This document shows, in pieces, positions 24,653 through 34,820 of a stretch of 64,000 nt of DNA. A program made the position numbers and the translations under genes. The notes under the pieces were generated by a model, which saw only the letters and a program-made list of their open reading frames with translations, ran no database searches and was not told the origin of the DNA. Source of the stretch: Dyella nitratireducens (lineage in GTDB: Bacteria; Pseudomonadota; Gammaproteobacteria; Xanthomonadales; Rhodanobacteraceae); NCBI RefSeq assembly GCF_014642835.1, contig NZ_BMJA01000004.1, positions 278,535-342,534 of the forward strand, written 5' to 3'. How positions within the stretch are numbered: position 1 is the stretch's first letter; every line of letters starts with the position of its first letter.

Positions 24653-27364
24653 TCAATGCTTCGCCGGTGTCGGCCCCTGCACGACCTGCATCAAATTCTC
24701 AGGCTTCAAATACTTCTTGAACGCCGCCTGCACCTGCGCGGGTGTGAGCGTGAGGTAATGCTTCGCCGCCACCATTGGCTGATCCAGCGGTTCGCCGTGC
24801 CATGCCCAATTGAGCAGTGCGCGGGAGATGCTGCTGATGCTGGATACGCCAACAGGAATGGAGCGGATCTCATATTGGCGTGCGTTGTCGAGTTCGCTTT
24901 GCTTGATCGGCGTGGTCTGCATCGCAACCAGGTTCTGGCGGATCAGCCCATCGACCGGCACTACCTTGTCGGGGTCGCTGCCGTACTGCACGAAGAAGAT
25001 CGAGCGCGAGCGATCGAAGTGCATGCCGGAACCTGCGCCATACGCATAACCATGCTTCACGCGGATGTCGGTCATCAGCCGCGAGGCGAAACCGTTGCCG
25101 CCCAGCACGTTGTTGCCCAGCTGCAAGGCATAGCGATCCGGGTTGTGCATGGTGAGATCGAGCATCTGGCCCATCAACACCTGGTCTTGCGAGGCGTATG
25201 AGTTCTCGATCACCACATAGCCGGAAGCATTCACGGGCACCGGCTTGGAGACCACGTCGGGTTTGGCACCTGCCGCTTTCCACTGGCCGAAATAGCGCTC
25301 CACCGTGGCCTTGGCCTGCTCAGGCGTGACGTCTCCAACCACCACGATGGTGGCGAGATCGGGGCGATAGGTCTTGGCAAAGTAATCCTTCACGTCTTGC
25401 AGCTTCAGTGCGCCGATGGTGTCAGGCGTGGGCAGCCGCAGATCCGGATCGCCGGCAGGCAGCAGACCGGCGCGTAGCGCCTTCATCATCTTGTATTGCG
25501 GCGACTGCATTTCGCCGGCGAGTGCACGCGCCAGCGTTTCCTGTTGCACGGTGAAACCTTGTTGCGGCAAGGCAGGGTGAAGTTCGTTGTCGGCCAGCAA
25601 CTGCATGGCGCGGTCGAAATGGTCGCTGAGCGCCGCTACACCAAAATCAGTACCGCCCGTTTCATTGGCGGAAATGTCGTCCAGCGCCTTGTGGAAGGCA
25701 TCGCGATCCAGCGTCGTGCTGCCGTAATCGAACAACGAATCCAGCAGGCGTGCCACGCCTTCCTTGCCGGTGGCTTCCTGCAGTTTGGGATTGTTGTCGA
25801 TATGGCCCACCACCGTAACGGTCTTGCTGATGCTCGATGGCTGCACGATCAGGCGAATGCCGTTGTCGAGCTTCATGTCGACCGGTGCCAGTGTCCAACG
25901 CGGCATCTCCAACTTGCTCAGCTTTTGCGCGGCCCATTCGGGAAGCGGCGCATCCAGCTTTTCGTTGCTGTTGAAGGATTCGGAACCACCGAAGCCACCG
26001 CTATCGGGCGGACGCTGGCCGTTTTCATTGGGCGTGAGTACCACCGTCACGCGCTCATCCGATTTCAAATACTGGCGTGCGATGCGGTTCACGTCGTCAA
26101 CGGTGACTTGGCGAATCTGGTCTTCGGCTTCTTCCGGTGTGCTCAGGCCCATCCAGGCAATGGCTTGTGACCATGCGCTGGCGAGTGTCACTGCGCTGTT
26201 CTTGTTGAATTCCGCCTGCGCGATTTCCGCTTGCTTCGACGCCTCGACCAGATCGGCAGGCACGCCGTTTTTCAGCAAATCATTGATCACGCCATCTAGA
26301 TCGGCCTGTGCCTGCTTGGCATCGCCACCCTTGGGAAAGCCGACTTCGATCACGCCGACACCGCCATAACTGAAAGGCTGCAACTGCGCGTTGGTGCTGA
26401 GCACCTTGCCCTGCACCGCAAGCTGGGAAAGCGAGCTGCGCGCATTGGTGAGCACGTCCAGCAGTACCTGCGCGGCGGCGTTGTCCTTGTCCATCATGCC
26501 AGGCATGCGATACATGAACTGCACGCTGCCGGTGCCGCGCGGGGTGGTGGAGGCAATCGTTTCCGGTTTCACCGGCTGCAGTTTCACCGGCTCATGTGCG
26601 GGCAGGGTGCGTTTGGGAATCTTGCCAAACAGTTGCTGCACCTTTGCCAGCGTCTGCTGCGGATCCACGTCGCCCACGATCACGAGCAAGGCGTTGTTGG
26701 GTGCGTACCAGCTCTTGTAGAACGTCTGCAGATCTTCAGCGGTGGTCTTACCGAAGGAGGAGCGTGTGCCGAGCGGATCTTCCGCATAGCCGGTGCCCGC
26801 ATACAGAATGCCCTCGGCTTTCTGGAAGGCCAGGAATTCCGGCTGCGAGATATCGCGCGACACTTCCTGCTCGATTGCACCGCGTTCCCGCTCCCAATCC
26901 TGCTGGGTGAGCAGCGCGCCATCCATGCGGGTCGATTCGATATGCAGCAGCAAGTCAAGGTAATTCGACGGTGCCACGAAGTAATACTGCGTCGCATCGT
27001 TGGTGGTGAAGGCGTTGTTGTCCGCGCCCATCTTGCCCGTCATTTCATTGAGCTGCGCGCCCGTCATGCCCTTGCTGTCGCGGAACATCATGTGTTCCAG
27101 CGCATGTGCAGTGCCGGGAAAGCCTTGTGGTGTCTGGTAGCCGCCGGCGAGATACGTGATTTGTGTCGTTACCATGGGCGAAAGCGTTTCGCGCACGATC
27201 ACCACGCGCATGCCGTTGTCGAGGGTGGTTCGCAATACGTTGCTGTCGTTGGCCACGGCTTTGGAAGCCCCAGGCGTGTCGGCGCGGACTGGGACACTGG
27301 TGCTTACCAGCCCCACACCCAGCAACACGCTCCATGCCAATGTCTTGAAAGGGCTCGACATCAT
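24653..27364 (-). CDS. M16-family zinc metallopeptidase (pitrilysin/PqqL-type, two homologous halves)
   Basis: Secreted or periplasmic protease, 903 aa from ATG 27364 (AAGGA eight bases upstream) with a signal peptide (SPFKTLAWSVLLGVGLVSTSVPVRA). The N-terminal half has the inverted zinc motif H87-x-x-E90-H91 (AHALEHMM) with the distal Glu in ERGAIEQEV, plus the conserved NAFTTNDATQYYF strand; the C-terminal half repeats the fold without the zinc ligands, as usual in M16 (catalytic first half, structural second half). Neighbours give no operon clue; the toxin-antitoxin lies downstream on the same strand. Confidence 0.9.
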   Translation of the reverse strand: MMSSPFKTLAWSVLLGVGLVSTSVPVRADTPGASKAVANDSNVLRTTLDNGMRVVIVRETLSPMVTTQITYLAGGYQTPQGFPGTAHALEHMMFRDSKGMTGAQLNEMTGKMGADNNAFTTNDATQYYFVAPSNYLDLLLHIESTRMDGALLTQQDWERERGAIEQEVSRDISQPEFLAFQKAEGILYAGTGYAEDPLGTRSSFGKTTAEDLQTFYKSWYAPNNALLVIVGDVDPQQTLAKVQQLFGKIPKRTLPAHEPVKLQPVKPETIASTTPRGTGSVQFMYRMPGMMDKDNAAAQVLLDVLTNARSSLSQLAVQGKVLSTNAQLQPFSYGGVGVIEVGFPKGGDAKQAQADLDGVINDLLKNGVPADLVEASKQAEIAQAEFNKNSAVTLASAWSQAIAWMGLSTPEEAEDQIRQVTVDDVNRIARQYLKSDERVTVVLTPNENGQRPPDSGGFGGSESFNSNEKLDAPLPEWAAQKLSKLEMPRWTLAPVDMKLDNGIRLIVQPSSISKTVTVVGHIDNNPKLQEATGKEGVARLLDSLFDYGSTTLDRDAFHKALDDISANETGGTDFGVAALSDHFDRAMQLLADNELHPALPQQGFTVQQETLARALAGEMQSPQYKMMKALRAGLLPAGDPDLRLPTPDTIGALKLQDVKDYFAKTYRPDLATIVVVGDVTPEQAKATVERYFGQWKAAGAKPDVVSKPVPVNASGYVVIENSYASQDQVLMGQMLDLTMHNPDRYALQLGNNVLGGNGFASRLMTDIRVKHGYAYGAGSGMHFDRSRSIFFVQYGSDPDKVVPVDGLIRQNLVAMQTTPIKQSELDNARQYEIRSIPVGVSSISSISRALLNWAWHGEPLDQPMVAAKHYLTLTPAQVQAAFKKYLKPENLMQVVQGPTPAKH

Positions 27365-27514
27365 GTTCGGGTTCCTTAAGGAGAACAACGGTAGACCGTG
27401 GGATGTTGCCACAGTGCAGCCCGTTCACCTATGCCTAAAGAGACATGCACGCGGCGGCGGAAGACGGAGTATCGTGCGCACATCGCAAGTTCCCCCGACA
27501 CGAGGAGCGAGGCA

Positions 27515-27838
27515 ATGCTGGTGGTGACGACTGAGAACGTTCCTGGCCGTCAAGTGGTTCAGGTGAAGGGGCAGGTGTTCGGTGTGGTGGTGCGTAGCCG
27601 TGGCATCGGCGGCAATGTGATGGCGGGCTTGCGCTCGCTGGTCGGCGGCGAGATCCACGAATACACGCAGATGCTGGAGGAAGCACGCCGCCACGCGCTG
27701 GATCGACTGGTCGAGAACGCCAAGCTGATGGGGGCGAACGCGGTGGTGATGATGCGCTTCGATTCGGCCGAAATCGGTCAGACCATGAGCGAAATCGTGG
27801 CTTACGGCACGGCCGTGGTACTCGATCCGCCAACCTGA
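27515..27838 (+). CDS. YbjQ family protein (UPF0145)
   Basis: 107-aa heavy-metal-binding-like domain protein starting at ATG 27515 with GAGGAG upstream. Family hallmark blocks are present: VPGRQVVQVKGQVFGVVVRSRGIGGNVMAGLRSLVGGEIHEYTQML and AKLMGANAVVMMRFDSAEIG...EIVAYGTAVV. These proteins form a small alpha/beta barrel-like pentamer of unknown function; a role with metals or oxidised cysteines is only suggested. Next gene follows three bases after its stop. Confidence 0.9.
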   Translation: MLVVTTENVPGRQVVQVKGQVFGVVVRSRGIGGNVMAGLRSLVGGEIHEYTQMLEEARRHALDRLVENAKLMGANAVVMMRFDSAEIGQTMSEIVAYGTAVVLDPPT

Positions 27839-27841
27839 ACC

Positions 27842-28144
27842 ATGCTACCTATCGTCTTGTATGTGATCGGCGGCCTGCTGCTAGTGGGCGCGGGTATCGC
27901 GGTCCTGACCGGCATGATGGTGGCCTTGCTGCCGCAGTTGATCTTTGGCGGCTTGCTGCTGGTGGTCGGGTTGGCGATCGAGCGTTGGCGCTATAAACCG
28001 TTGCTGCGCGGCAGGCCCGATCCGCGCTGGAAGGATACGGGCGAGCGCTTCGTCGATCCGGGCAGTGGGCAGCTCACTGCTGTTTATTTCGATGCGCAAC
28101 GCGGCGAGCGGCATTACGTGGTGGTCGATGAGCTGCCGAAGTAG
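27842..28144 (+). CDS. Small two-TM membrane protein next to YbjQ
   Basis: 100 aa with two hydrophobic stretches (about residues 3-25 and 28-47) followed by a soluble tail, RWRYKPLLRGRPDPRWKDTGERFVDP...ERHYVVVDELPK. I do not recognise a named family with confidence; the tail looks like the short cytoplasmic domain of conserved envelope proteins. Tightly spaced to the YbjQ gene, so probably co-translated. The stop codon TAG is formed by the first bases of a family A repeat. Confidence 0.75.
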   Translation: MLPIVLYVIGGLLLVGAGIAVLTGMMVALLPQLIFGGLLLVVGLAIERWRYKPLLRGRPDPRWKDTGERFVDPGSGQLTAVYFDAQRGERHYVVVDELPK

Positions 28145-28207
28145 GCTGGGATGACAATCCCAGCATCACGAACTCACAAGAAAGCTGGGATTGTCATCCC
28201 AGCCTAC
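28141..28207. repeat. Family A palindromic repeat, copy 3 (variant)
   Basis: Variant arms GTAGGCTGGGATGACAATCC ... and its inverse GGGATTGTCATCCCAGCCTAC form a 67-bp inverted doublet. Placed exactly at the end of the small membrane protein gene; its GTAGG start supplies that gene's TAG stop (28142-28144). Confidence 0.9.
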
Positions 28208-28252
28208 GTAAGATTGGTTTTTCGTAGTCGATAGATTCAACCAGGAGCACAT

Positions 28253-29008
28253 ATGCCATCCGGAAATCCTGTATTGCGAGAGAAGGCGTTTCAAGGCTTG
28301 CCCGTCACGGGCGAACGCATGACCATGAATGGTACGGTGACGCGCACGGCTTTATTGCTGGTGCTGGCCGTCATCACCGGCGGTTGGACATGGCAACGTT
28401 TTGCCGACGTGGCTGCCGGCGGCAACCTTGACGCTGCACTGGCCGCGATCAGCCCCTTCATGTGGGGCGGTTTGCTGGTTGGCCTGGTGTTGGCGCTGGT
28501 TACCACATTCGCGCAACGCTGGGCCGGTATCACGGCGCCGTTGTATGCCATTGCGGAAGGCTTCGCGCTCGGTGGCATTTCGGCGGTGATGAATTTGCGC
28601 TTCCCAGGTATCGTGCTGCAGGCGGTGATGCTGACGGTCGGCGTATTGGCGGTTATGTTGCTGGCCTATCGTTCGGGCTTGATCAAAGTCACGGACAAGT
28701 TTCGCATGGGCGTGGTGGCCGCAACCGGCGGTATTGCGCTGTTGTATGTGGTGGATATGGCGTTGCGTGCATTCACCCATATCCAGATTCCCTTCATCCA
28801 TGAAACCGGTGCCATCGGCATTGGCTTCAGCCTGCTAGTGGTCGGTCTGGCTGCACTTAATCTGGTGCTCGATTTCGACATGATCGATCGCGCTACCAAG
28901 GCAGGTGCTCCCAAGTACATGGAGTGGTATGGCGCTTTCGCACTGATGGTCACCTTGGTGTGGCTGTATATGGAATTGCTGCGCCTGTTGTCGAAGGCTC
29001 GCCGCTGA
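28253..29008 (+). CDS. Bax inhibitor-1/YccA-like membrane protein (BaxI_1 family)
   Basis: Integral membrane protein of 251 aa with seven hydrophobic segments, typical for BaxI_1 proteins of proteobacteria. N-terminal SGNPVLREKAFQGLPVTGERMTMNGTVTRT is the conserved start; later blocks APLYAIAEGFALGGISAVMNLRFPGIVLQA and the C-terminal LVLDFDMIDRATKAGAPKYMEWYGAFALMVTLVWLYMELLRLL are diagnostic. Bacterial members are linked to calcium leak or protease (FtsH) control; nothing here narrows it. ATG 28253 is preceded by AGGAGC. Confidence 0.92.
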   Translation: MPSGNPVLREKAFQGLPVTGERMTMNGTVTRTALLLVLAVITGGWTWQRFADVAAGGNLDAALAAISPFMWGGLLVGLVLALVTTFAQRWAGITAPLYAIAEGFALGGISAVMNLRFPGIVLQAVMLTVGVLAVMLLAYRSGLIKVTDKFRMGVVAATGGIALLYVVDMALRAFTHIQIPFIHETGAIGIGFSLLVVGLAALNLVLDFDMIDRATKAGAPKYMEWYGAFALMVTLVWLYMELLRLLSKARR

Positions 29009-29045
29009 GCAGCCGGGGCTGCTCTGCGTAGGCCGGGATTTCCAT

Positions 29046-29127
29046 GTAGGTTGGGATGAGCGTAAGCGGGGCCCAACATGGCCATGTCGATCATGATGGT
29101 GATGTTGGGGTTTGCACCCCAACCTAC
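29046..29127. repeat. Family A palindromic repeat, copy 4
   Basis: Arms GTAGGTTGGGATGAGCGTAAG and GGGGTTTGCACCCCAACCTAC flank a slightly longer centre (82 bp). A degenerate half arm GTAGGCCGGGATT lies just upstream at 29028. Between the BaxI_1 gene and murJ. Confidence 0.8.
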
Positions 29128-29204
29128 GTGTTGCCTGCTGCGAATAGGGGAGAAGCACGCTAGCAAATGCTACGCTTGCCCCTTTCCGATCAATTCCTAA
29201 AGCC

Positions 29205-30797
29205 ATGACGAAAGACGCAGGCCGCGGCCACGCCTTGCTGGTCGGCGCAGGCATTCTTTGCAGCCGCCTGTTCGGCCTGGTCCGGCAGCGGGTGTTCTCG
29301 CACTTCTTCGGTCTATCCGACGCGGCCGATATTTTCAGCGCTGCCTTGCGCGTGCCGAACTTCCTGCAGAACCTGTTTGGGGAAGGCGTGCTATCGGCTT
29401 CCTTCATCCCGGTTTATGCACGCCTGCTGGCGCAGCACAAGCAGGAGGACGCCGATCGTCTGGCCGGGGCGATCTTTGCGATTCTGGCGTTGATCATTTC
29501 CGTCATCGTGGCGCTAGGTATTTTGGCCACACCGTATCTGCTCTGGCTGATTGCGCCGGGCTATACGGGCGAGAAGCGCGAACTCACCATCCTGATCGTG
29601 CGCATTCTTTTTCCGGGCACCGGCATCCTGGTGTGGTCGGCGTGGTGCTTGGGAATACTCAACAGCCATCACAAGTTCTTTCTTTCGTATGCAGCGCCAG
29701 TGATCTGGAATCTTTCCATGATCCTGACCATGCTGATCTTCCATCACCTCGACGCGAATCGACTGATCGTGTACCTGGCGTGGGGCACCGTGCTGGGCTG
29801 CCTGCTGCAGTTCCTGGTGCAGCTTGGGCCGGTGTTGAAGCTGGTGCCGAATTTGCGCCTGCGCCTGGATATGCAAAGCCTGCATGTAAAGCAGGTGGGC
29901 GGCAGTTTCATGAATGTAGTGATCGGGCGCGGTGTGGTGCAGATCAGCGCCTTCGTGGACCAGGCTATTTCCACGTTGCTGGGCAGCGGCGCCGTGGCGG
30001 GCATGACCACGGCGGCCTCGATCAACCTGTTGCCGGTAAGCTTGTTCGGCATGGCGGTGTCTGCATCGGAGCTGCCGACGCTATCGCGCATGGCCGGCGA
30101 TCATGTGGATGAAGAAGTCGCCGCGAAACTCTGTGCGCGCTTGAATAACGGCCTTGAACGCATCGCCTTTTTCATCGTGCCATCCGCCATGGCGTTCTTT
30201 GCCTTGGGTAACGTGATCGTGGCGGCGTTGTATCAATCCGGTGCGTTTACCGCCAGGGATTCGTATTACGTGTGGGCGATCCTGGCCGGCTCAGGCGTGG
30301 GTTTGCTGGCGTCCACCTTCGGGCGATTGTATTCGTCCACGTATTACGCGATGCGCGACACGCGTACACCGCTGCGCTATGCGCTGGTGCGGCTTGCCTT
30401 TACGGCGGTGCTGGGCTTGGGCAGCGCGTTGTTGATTCCGAAGCTGCTGGGCATTCCCATGCAATGGGGTGCAGTCGGATTGACGGCCTCCGCAGGTGTG
30501 GCAGGTTGGGTCGAGTTTCATCTGTTGCGCAGGAAGATGAATCACAAGCTCGGCCACACCGGTGTAGCCGTGTCGATGATGGCCAAGCTATGGGCGGCAG
30601 CGGTTGTTGCAACGTTGGTGGCATGTGTGGTCGAGCACTTCATGCCAGCGTGGGGGCCCATTTTGACGGCCGCGTTTGTGTTGTCGACGTATGGTGTTGC
30701 TTATTTTGCGGTGACGTTTTTGTTGCATGTGAGGACATGCAGGGACGTCGTGCAAAAAATGCTGCGAAGGGTTGGGCTTGATCGTAGGCTGGGATGA
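29205..30797 (+). CDS. murJ: Lipid II flippase MurJ (divergent type)
   Basis: Flips undecaprenyl-PP-MurNAc-pentapeptide-GlcNAc across the inner membrane for peptidoglycan growth. 530 aa, fourteen hydrophobic segments, MOP superfamily. Conserved: SRLFGLVRQRVFSHFFGLSDAADIFSAALRVPNFLQNLFGEGVLSASFIPVYARL and RILFPGTGILVWSAWCLGILNSHHKFFLSYAAPVIWN. The GEGVLSASFIP block (canonical gammaproteobacterial MurJ reads AEGAFSQAFVP) resembles MurJ of other phyla rather than the E. coli type, so this could be a second paralogue. The last residues are read from the family A repeat that ends the gene. Confidence 0.88.
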   Translation: MTKDAGRGHALLVGAGILCSRLFGLVRQRVFSHFFGLSDAADIFSAALRVPNFLQNLFGEGVLSASFIPVYARLLAQHKQEDADRLAGAIFAILALIISVIVALGILATPYLLWLIAPGYTGEKRELTILIVRILFPGTGILVWSAWCLGILNSHHKFFLSYAAPVIWNLSMILTMLIFHHLDANRLIVYLAWGTVLGCLLQFLVQLGPVLKLVPNLRLRLDMQSLHVKQVGGSFMNVVIGRGVVQISAFVDQAISTLLGSGAVAGMTTAASINLLPVSLFGMAVSASELPTLSRMAGDHVDEEVAAKLCARLNNGLERIAFFIVPSAMAFFALGNVIVAALYQSGAFTARDSYYVWAILAGSGVGLLASTFGRLYSSTYYAMRDTRTPLRYALVRLAFTAVLGLGSALLIPKLLGIPMQWGAVGLTASAGVAGWVEFHLLRRKMNHKLGHTGVAVSMMAKLWAAAVVATLVACVVEHFMPAWGPILTAAFVLSTYGVAYFAVTFLLHVRTCRDVVQKMLRRVGLDRRLG

Positions 30798-30846
30798 AAT
30801 CCCAGCTTTGTGCGGTTCGCTGTGCTGGGATTTCATCCCAGCCTAC
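30784..30846. repeat. Family A palindromic repeat, copy 5 (variant)
   Basis: Arms GTAGGCTGGGATGAAATCCC and GGGATTTCATCCCAGCCTAC, 63 bp, between convergent murJ and poxB. murJ reads into the left arm and stops at the TGA inside it (30795-30797). Confidence 0.9.
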
Positions 30847-30859
30847 AAGAGCAGGATCG

Positions 30860-32590
30860 TCAGCGGCGTAGATTGCTTCGTGCCAGCTCGATCAGTTCGT
30901 CGCCACGGCCGTTCATCACGGTGCGCAGTGCCCACAGGCTGAAGCCCTTCATCTGTTCCAGCTGGATTTTGGGCGGCATGGACAGTTCCTGCCGGTTTGT
31001 CACCACGTCGACCAACGCCGGACCGTTGTGAGCGAAAGCCTCACGCACCGCGCCTTCCAGATGGCCGGGATCTTCCACACGTACGCCATAGATGCCTACC
31101 GCTCGCGCTAGTGCGGAGAAATCCGGGTTATCCAGCGATACGCCGGTCGGCAGAAAACCGGAGGCTTTCATTTCCAGTTCCACGAAGCCCAGCGTACCAT
31201 TGTTGAACACCACGATCTTCACCGGCAGTTGGTGTTGCACCAAGGTAAGGATGTCGCCCATCAGCATGGAAAAGCCGCCGTCGCCGGACAGGCTCACGAT
31301 CTGGCGGTTTGCAAAAGCCGTCTGTGCACCGATGGCTTGCGGCATCGCATTCGCCATCGAGCCATGCACGAAGGAGCCGAGCAGGCGGCGCTTGCCGTTC
31401 ATCTTCAAGTAGCGTGCAGTCCAGATGGTGGGTGTACCGACGTCGCAGGTGAATACGGCATCGTCGCTGGCCAGGTCGCTGACTACTTTGGCGACGTATT
31501 GTGGATGGATCGGTTTGCTTCCGGCCTTGCCGGTGGCAAGGTCATTCAAGCCTTCGCGCGCTTTCTTGTAATGCTGCAGGCTGTTCTTCAGATGATTGTC
31601 GTCGGTGGCGGCTTTCAGGCGAGGCAGCAGCGCCTCAATGGTGGCCCTCACATCGCCGACCAGGCCGAGATCCAGGCGGCAGCGACGGCCGAGGTTTTCC
31701 GCGCGCAGATCGATCTGGCAGATCTTGGCGTCTTCGGGGAAAAACTGGCGATACGGAAAGTCGGTACCCAGTAGCAGCAAGGTGTCGCAACTCATCATCG
31801 CTTCATAGCCGGAGCTGAAGCCGATCAGGCCGGTCATGCCAACGTCATAGGGGTTATCCCACTCGACGTGTTCCTTGCCGCCCAGCGCATGCACCACCGG
31901 CGCCTTGAGCGTTTCGGCAAGGCGGATCAGCGCATCATGCGCACTAGCGCAACCGCGTCCGCAAAACAGTGTTACCTTGCGGCCGCTGCCCAGCAAGGCG
32001 GCAAGCTGGTCCAGCTGTGCATCCGGCGGAATGATTTTCGGCGCCACCGGCAACAGGCCTGCGCTTGCCAACACCGGACCGCTGGCCTCGCTAAGCGCTA
32101 CGTCGCCGGGAATCACCAGCACGGCTACGCCACGCTGGCCGACTGCCGTACGTATTGCCGTGGCGGTGGCGTGATGAATTTGCGTTGCGCTGCTTATCAG
32201 CTCGCAATAGTGGCTGCATTCCTGAAACAGGTTTTGCGGATGCGTTTCCTGGAAATAACCGCTGCCGATTTCGGCGGAAGGAATATGCGCGGCAATCGCC
32301 AGCACCGGTGTACGTGAGCGGTGTGCGTCAAAAAGGCCATTGATCAGATGCAGATTGCCTGGTCCGCATGAGCCGGCGCAGACGGCCAGCTGACCGGTCA
32401 ATTGCGATTCCGCTCCGGCGCCGAACGCGGCCGATTCTTCATGCCGATAATGGATCCACTGCATATCCTGGCGGCGTCGCAGCGATTCGGTGATGCCATT
32501 GAGGCTGTCGCCGACCAGTCCGTGGATCCGTTTCACACCGGCTTGTGCCAGTGTTTCAACCAGGACGTCGGCAACATTGCGGATGCTCAT
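30860..32590 (-). CDS. poxB: Pyruvate dehydrogenase (quinone) / pyruvate oxidase
   Basis: Thiamine-diphosphate/FAD enzyme that oxidises pyruvate directly to acetate and CO2, passing electrons to quinone at the membrane. 576 aa from ATG 32590 with GAGGAGC upstream; a longer frame adds a leader of no family similarity. Signatures: [19 protein letters not shown] (TPP Glu), [56 protein letters not shown], central domain, then [34 protein letters not shown] carrying the GDG-N TPP motif. C-terminal membrane-binding tail is present. It is monocistronic. Confidence 0.93.
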   Translation of the reverse strand: MSIRNVADVLVETLAQAGVKRIHGLVGDSLNGITESLRRRQDMQWIHYRHEESAAFGAGAESQLTGQLAVCAGSCGPGNLHLINGLFDAHRSRTPVLAIAAHIPSAEIGSGYFQETHPQNLFQECSHYCELISSATQIHHATATAIRTAVGQRGVAVLVIPGDVALSEASGPVLASAGLLPVAPKIIPPDAQLDQLAALLGSGRKVTLFCGRGCASAHDALIRLAETLKAPVVHALGGKEHVEWDNPYDVGMTGLIGFSSGYEAMMSCDTLLLLGTDFPYRQFFPEDAKICQIDLRAENLGRRCRLDLGLVGDVRATIEALLPRLKAATDDNHLKNSLQHYKKAREGLNDLATGKAGSKPIHPQYVAKVVSDLASDDAVFTCDVGTPTIWTARYLKMNGKRRLLGSFVHGSMANAMPQAIGAQTAFANRQIVSLSGDGGFSMLMGDILTLVQHQLPVKIVVFNNGTLGFVELEMKASGFLPTGVSLDNPDFSALARAVGIYGVRVEDPGHLEGAVREAFAHNGPALVDVVTNRQELSMPPKIQLEQMKGFSLWALRTVMNGRGDELIELARSNLRR

Positions 32591-32662
32591 GACGCGGCTC
32601 CTCGTGGGATAAGGACCCGCGTATCTTGGCAATGTGTTGCTTTGGTTTCCGTAAAGGAGCAC

Positions 32663-32737
32663 GTGGGTCGAGGGTGCCAATCCCAACGTCGCCATGCCTG
32701 CTGCAACGCGATGTTTGGGTTGTTACCCAACCTGCCA
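32663..32737. repeat. Degenerate family A palindromic repeat, copy 6
   Basis: Weak copy: the left arm GTGGGTCGAGGGTGCCAATC and right arm GATGTTTGGGTTGTTACCCA keep the TTGGG...CCCAACCT core but with mismatches. Lies between poxB and the end of murB, within the poxB upstream region. Confidence 0.5.
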
Positions 32738-32743
32738 TGACAA

Positions 32744-33793
32744 TCAAGGCGAACCGATCACCATTGGCTCGGGCTCCAGTCGCACACCGAAGCGCGCATC
32801 AACACCTTCGATCACGCGCTGCGCGAATGCCCAAAGCTCCTGGCCGCTGGCCTTGCCGTGATTGACCAGCACCAGCGCATGGCGATTGGAGATACCGGCG
32901 TCGCCTTCGCGCGTGCCTTTGAAGCCGGCTGTTTCGATCAGCCAGGCGGCAGAGAGTTTCCAGCGTGCATCCTTGCCGGGCCACGCGACCAGTTCGGGGT
33001 ATTCGCGTTTTAGTGCTTCGCCTTGCGTGGCATCCACGATGGGATTCTTGAAAAAGCTACCAGCATTGCCTATCACCGCTGGATCAGGCAGCTTGCGTGT
33101 GCGCAGATGCACGACGGCCTCGGCGACGTGGAACGGTGCGGGGTTGCTGACGCCCATGCGTTCCAGCTCGCCGCGGATGCCGGCGTAGTCCACGCGCAAC
33201 GCATGCTGGCGGGGTAGGGCGAAGCGCACGGCTGTGACGATGAAACGGTCCGGCTCGTGCTTGAACAGCGAGTCGCGGTAGCCGAACGCGCAAGCTGTGC
33301 GATTCAGCGTGACCACGCGTCGCTCGATGCGATCCCACGCTTCCACGCTCTCGATGAATTCGGCGACTTCCGTGCCGTAGGCGCCGATGTTCTGGATGGG
33401 GGCCGCACCGACCGTGCCGGGAATCAGGATGAGGTTTTCCAGCCCGGCAAAACCTTGGCCGAGCGTCCAGCGCACGAAGTCGTCCCAGCGCTCGCCGGCA
33501 GCGACAGCAATGCGGGTGAGGTCGCCTTCCTGTTCCACGTGCACCCCGCGCGTTTCCATCGCCAACACGGTGCCATCGACATGGCCGGTGAGCAGGATAT
33601 TGCTGCCTTCGCCCAGCACTTGCAGGCGGCTGGCGCGAATGGCGGGGAAATCCAGCAGCTCCGGCAGCTTGCTGGCGTCGCGTATTTCAGCCAGCAGCTT
33701 GGCGCGTGCATCGACGCGCAATGTGTTGCGCTTGAGCAGCGATGCGTTTTCGATCAACGTGTAACCGCCCATGTCGACACGGTCAGCGTGCAT
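32744..33793 (-). CDS. murB: UDP-N-acetylmuramate dehydrogenase
   Basis: FAD enzyme that reduces UDP-GlcNAc-enolpyruvate to UDP-MurNAc with NADPH. 349 aa from ATG 33793, chosen for AGGAA seven bases upstream; it overlaps the pyrD stop by 11 bases. N-terminal FAD domain [16 protein letters not shown] and [30 protein letters not shown] (substrate/FAD loop) are clear, with the catalytic Ser in [10 protein letters not shown], and the C-terminal [32 protein letters not shown] marks the longer type I MurB. Last gene of the SDR-methyltransferase-pyrD-murB group. Confidence 0.95.
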   Translation of the reverse strand: MHADRVDMGGYTLIENASLLKRNTLRVDARAKLLAEIRDASKLPELLDFPAIRASRLQVLGEGSNILLTGHVDGTVLAMETRGVHVEQEGDLTRIAVAAGERWDDFVRWTLGQGFAGLENLILIPGTVGAAPIQNIGAYGTEVAEFIESVEAWDRIERRVVTLNRTACAFGYRDSLFKHEPDRFIVTAVRFALPRQHALRVDYAGIRGELERMGVSNPAPFHVAEAVVHLRTRKLPDPAVIGNAGSFFKNPIVDATQGEALKREYPELVAWPGKDARWKLSAAWLIETAGFKGTREGDAGISNRHALVLVNHGKASGQELWAFAQRVIEGVDARFGVRLEPEPMVIGSP

Positions 33794-34820
33794 CGCGATG
33801 TTCCTGCTGGCGGCGGATTTCATTGACGCACTCGGCGATCAGTTCCGGGCCGCGGTAGATCAGGCCGGAATAGATTTGCACCAGCTGGGCACCGGCATCG
33901 AGTTTCTCTACCGCATCGTCGCCTTCGAGAATGCCACCCACGCCGATGATGGCCATCCGATCGCCCACGCGTTGGCGCATGCCGCGCACCACTTCTGTGG
34001 CGCGTGTGCGCAACGGCTTTCCGGATAGTCCCCCAGCTTCGTTGCCGCGCGGATCGCTGGCAACAGAAGCGTGATCGATGGTGGTGTTGGTGCAGATCAC
34101 GCCGTCCACGCCGGACGCGAGCAAGACCTCGGCAATGCTGTCCAGTTCGACTTCGGAGAGATCAGGCGCGATCTTCAACAGCATCGGCTTGCGCTTGCCC
34201 TGCTGCGAGCCGAGCCGCTCCTGTGCCTCGCGCAGGGTTTCGATAAAGCGGCGCAGCGTGGCTTCTTCCTGCAGATCGCGCAAGCCTTTGGTATTGGGTG
34301 AGGAAATATTGACGGTGATATAACTGGCGTGCGTATACACGCGCTCGAGGCAGAACAGGTAATCGTCCACGGCCTTCTCGTTGGGCGTGTCCTTGTTCTT
34401 GCCGATGTTGATACCCAGCACGCCGCGATAGCTGGATGCCTGTACGTTGCGCACCAGTGCGTCGACGCCCTCATTGTTGAAGCCCATGCGGTTGATGATG
34501 GCGTCGTGCTGAGGCAGCCGGAACAGGCGCGGGCGATCGTTGCCGATCTGCGGGCGCGGCGTCACCGTGCCTACTTCAATAAAGCCGAAACCCAATGCGC
34601 CGAGTGCATCGAGATGTGCTGCGTTCTTGTCCAACCCTGCGGCAAGTCCCACCGGATTGGGGAAGCGGATGCCGAAAACGTCTACCGGCAGTTCTGCTGC
34701 CGGTGCCGCCACAAAGCGCATCAGCTCGCTACGCCAGGCGACGTCCAGGCCATACAAGGTCAGGCCATGTGCCGTTTCGGCATCCAGTTTAAATAGCAGT
34801 GGGCGCAGCCAGTGATACAT
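33783..34820 (-). CDS. pyrD: Dihydroorotate dehydrogenase (quinone), class 2
   Basis: Membrane-associated FMN enzyme of pyrimidine synthesis; oxidises dihydroorotate to orotate with quinone. 345 aa from ATG 34820; the ATG lies in a TGATG overlap with the methyltransferase stop. Conserved: N-terminal quinone-tunnel helix [82 protein letters not shown] with the catalytic Ser, and FMN-phosphate loop IIGVGGI. Followed by murB with an 11-base overlap. Confidence 0.96.
   Translation of the reverse strand: MYHWLRPLLFKLDAETAHGLTLYGLDVAWRSELMRFVAAPAAELPVDVFGIRFPNPVGLAAGLDKNAAHLDALGALGFGFIEVGTVTPRPQIGNDRPRLFRLPQHDAIINRMGFNNEGVDALVRNVQASSYRGVLGINIGKNKDTPNEKAVDDYLFCLERVYTHASYITVNISSPNTKGLRDLQEEATLRRFIETLREAQERLGSQQGKRKPMLLKIAPDLSEVELDSIAEVLLASGVDGVICTNTTIDHASVASDPRGNEAGGLSGKPLRTRATEVVRGMRQRVGDRMAIIGVGGILEGDDAVEKLDAGAQLVQIYSGLIYRGPELIAECVNEIRRQQEHRDAR

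Noticed and set aside
32591-32743. Small RNA gene between poxB and murB
   Set aside because: The hairpin there is a degenerate family A repeat, and no promoter or terminator for an RNA is visible.
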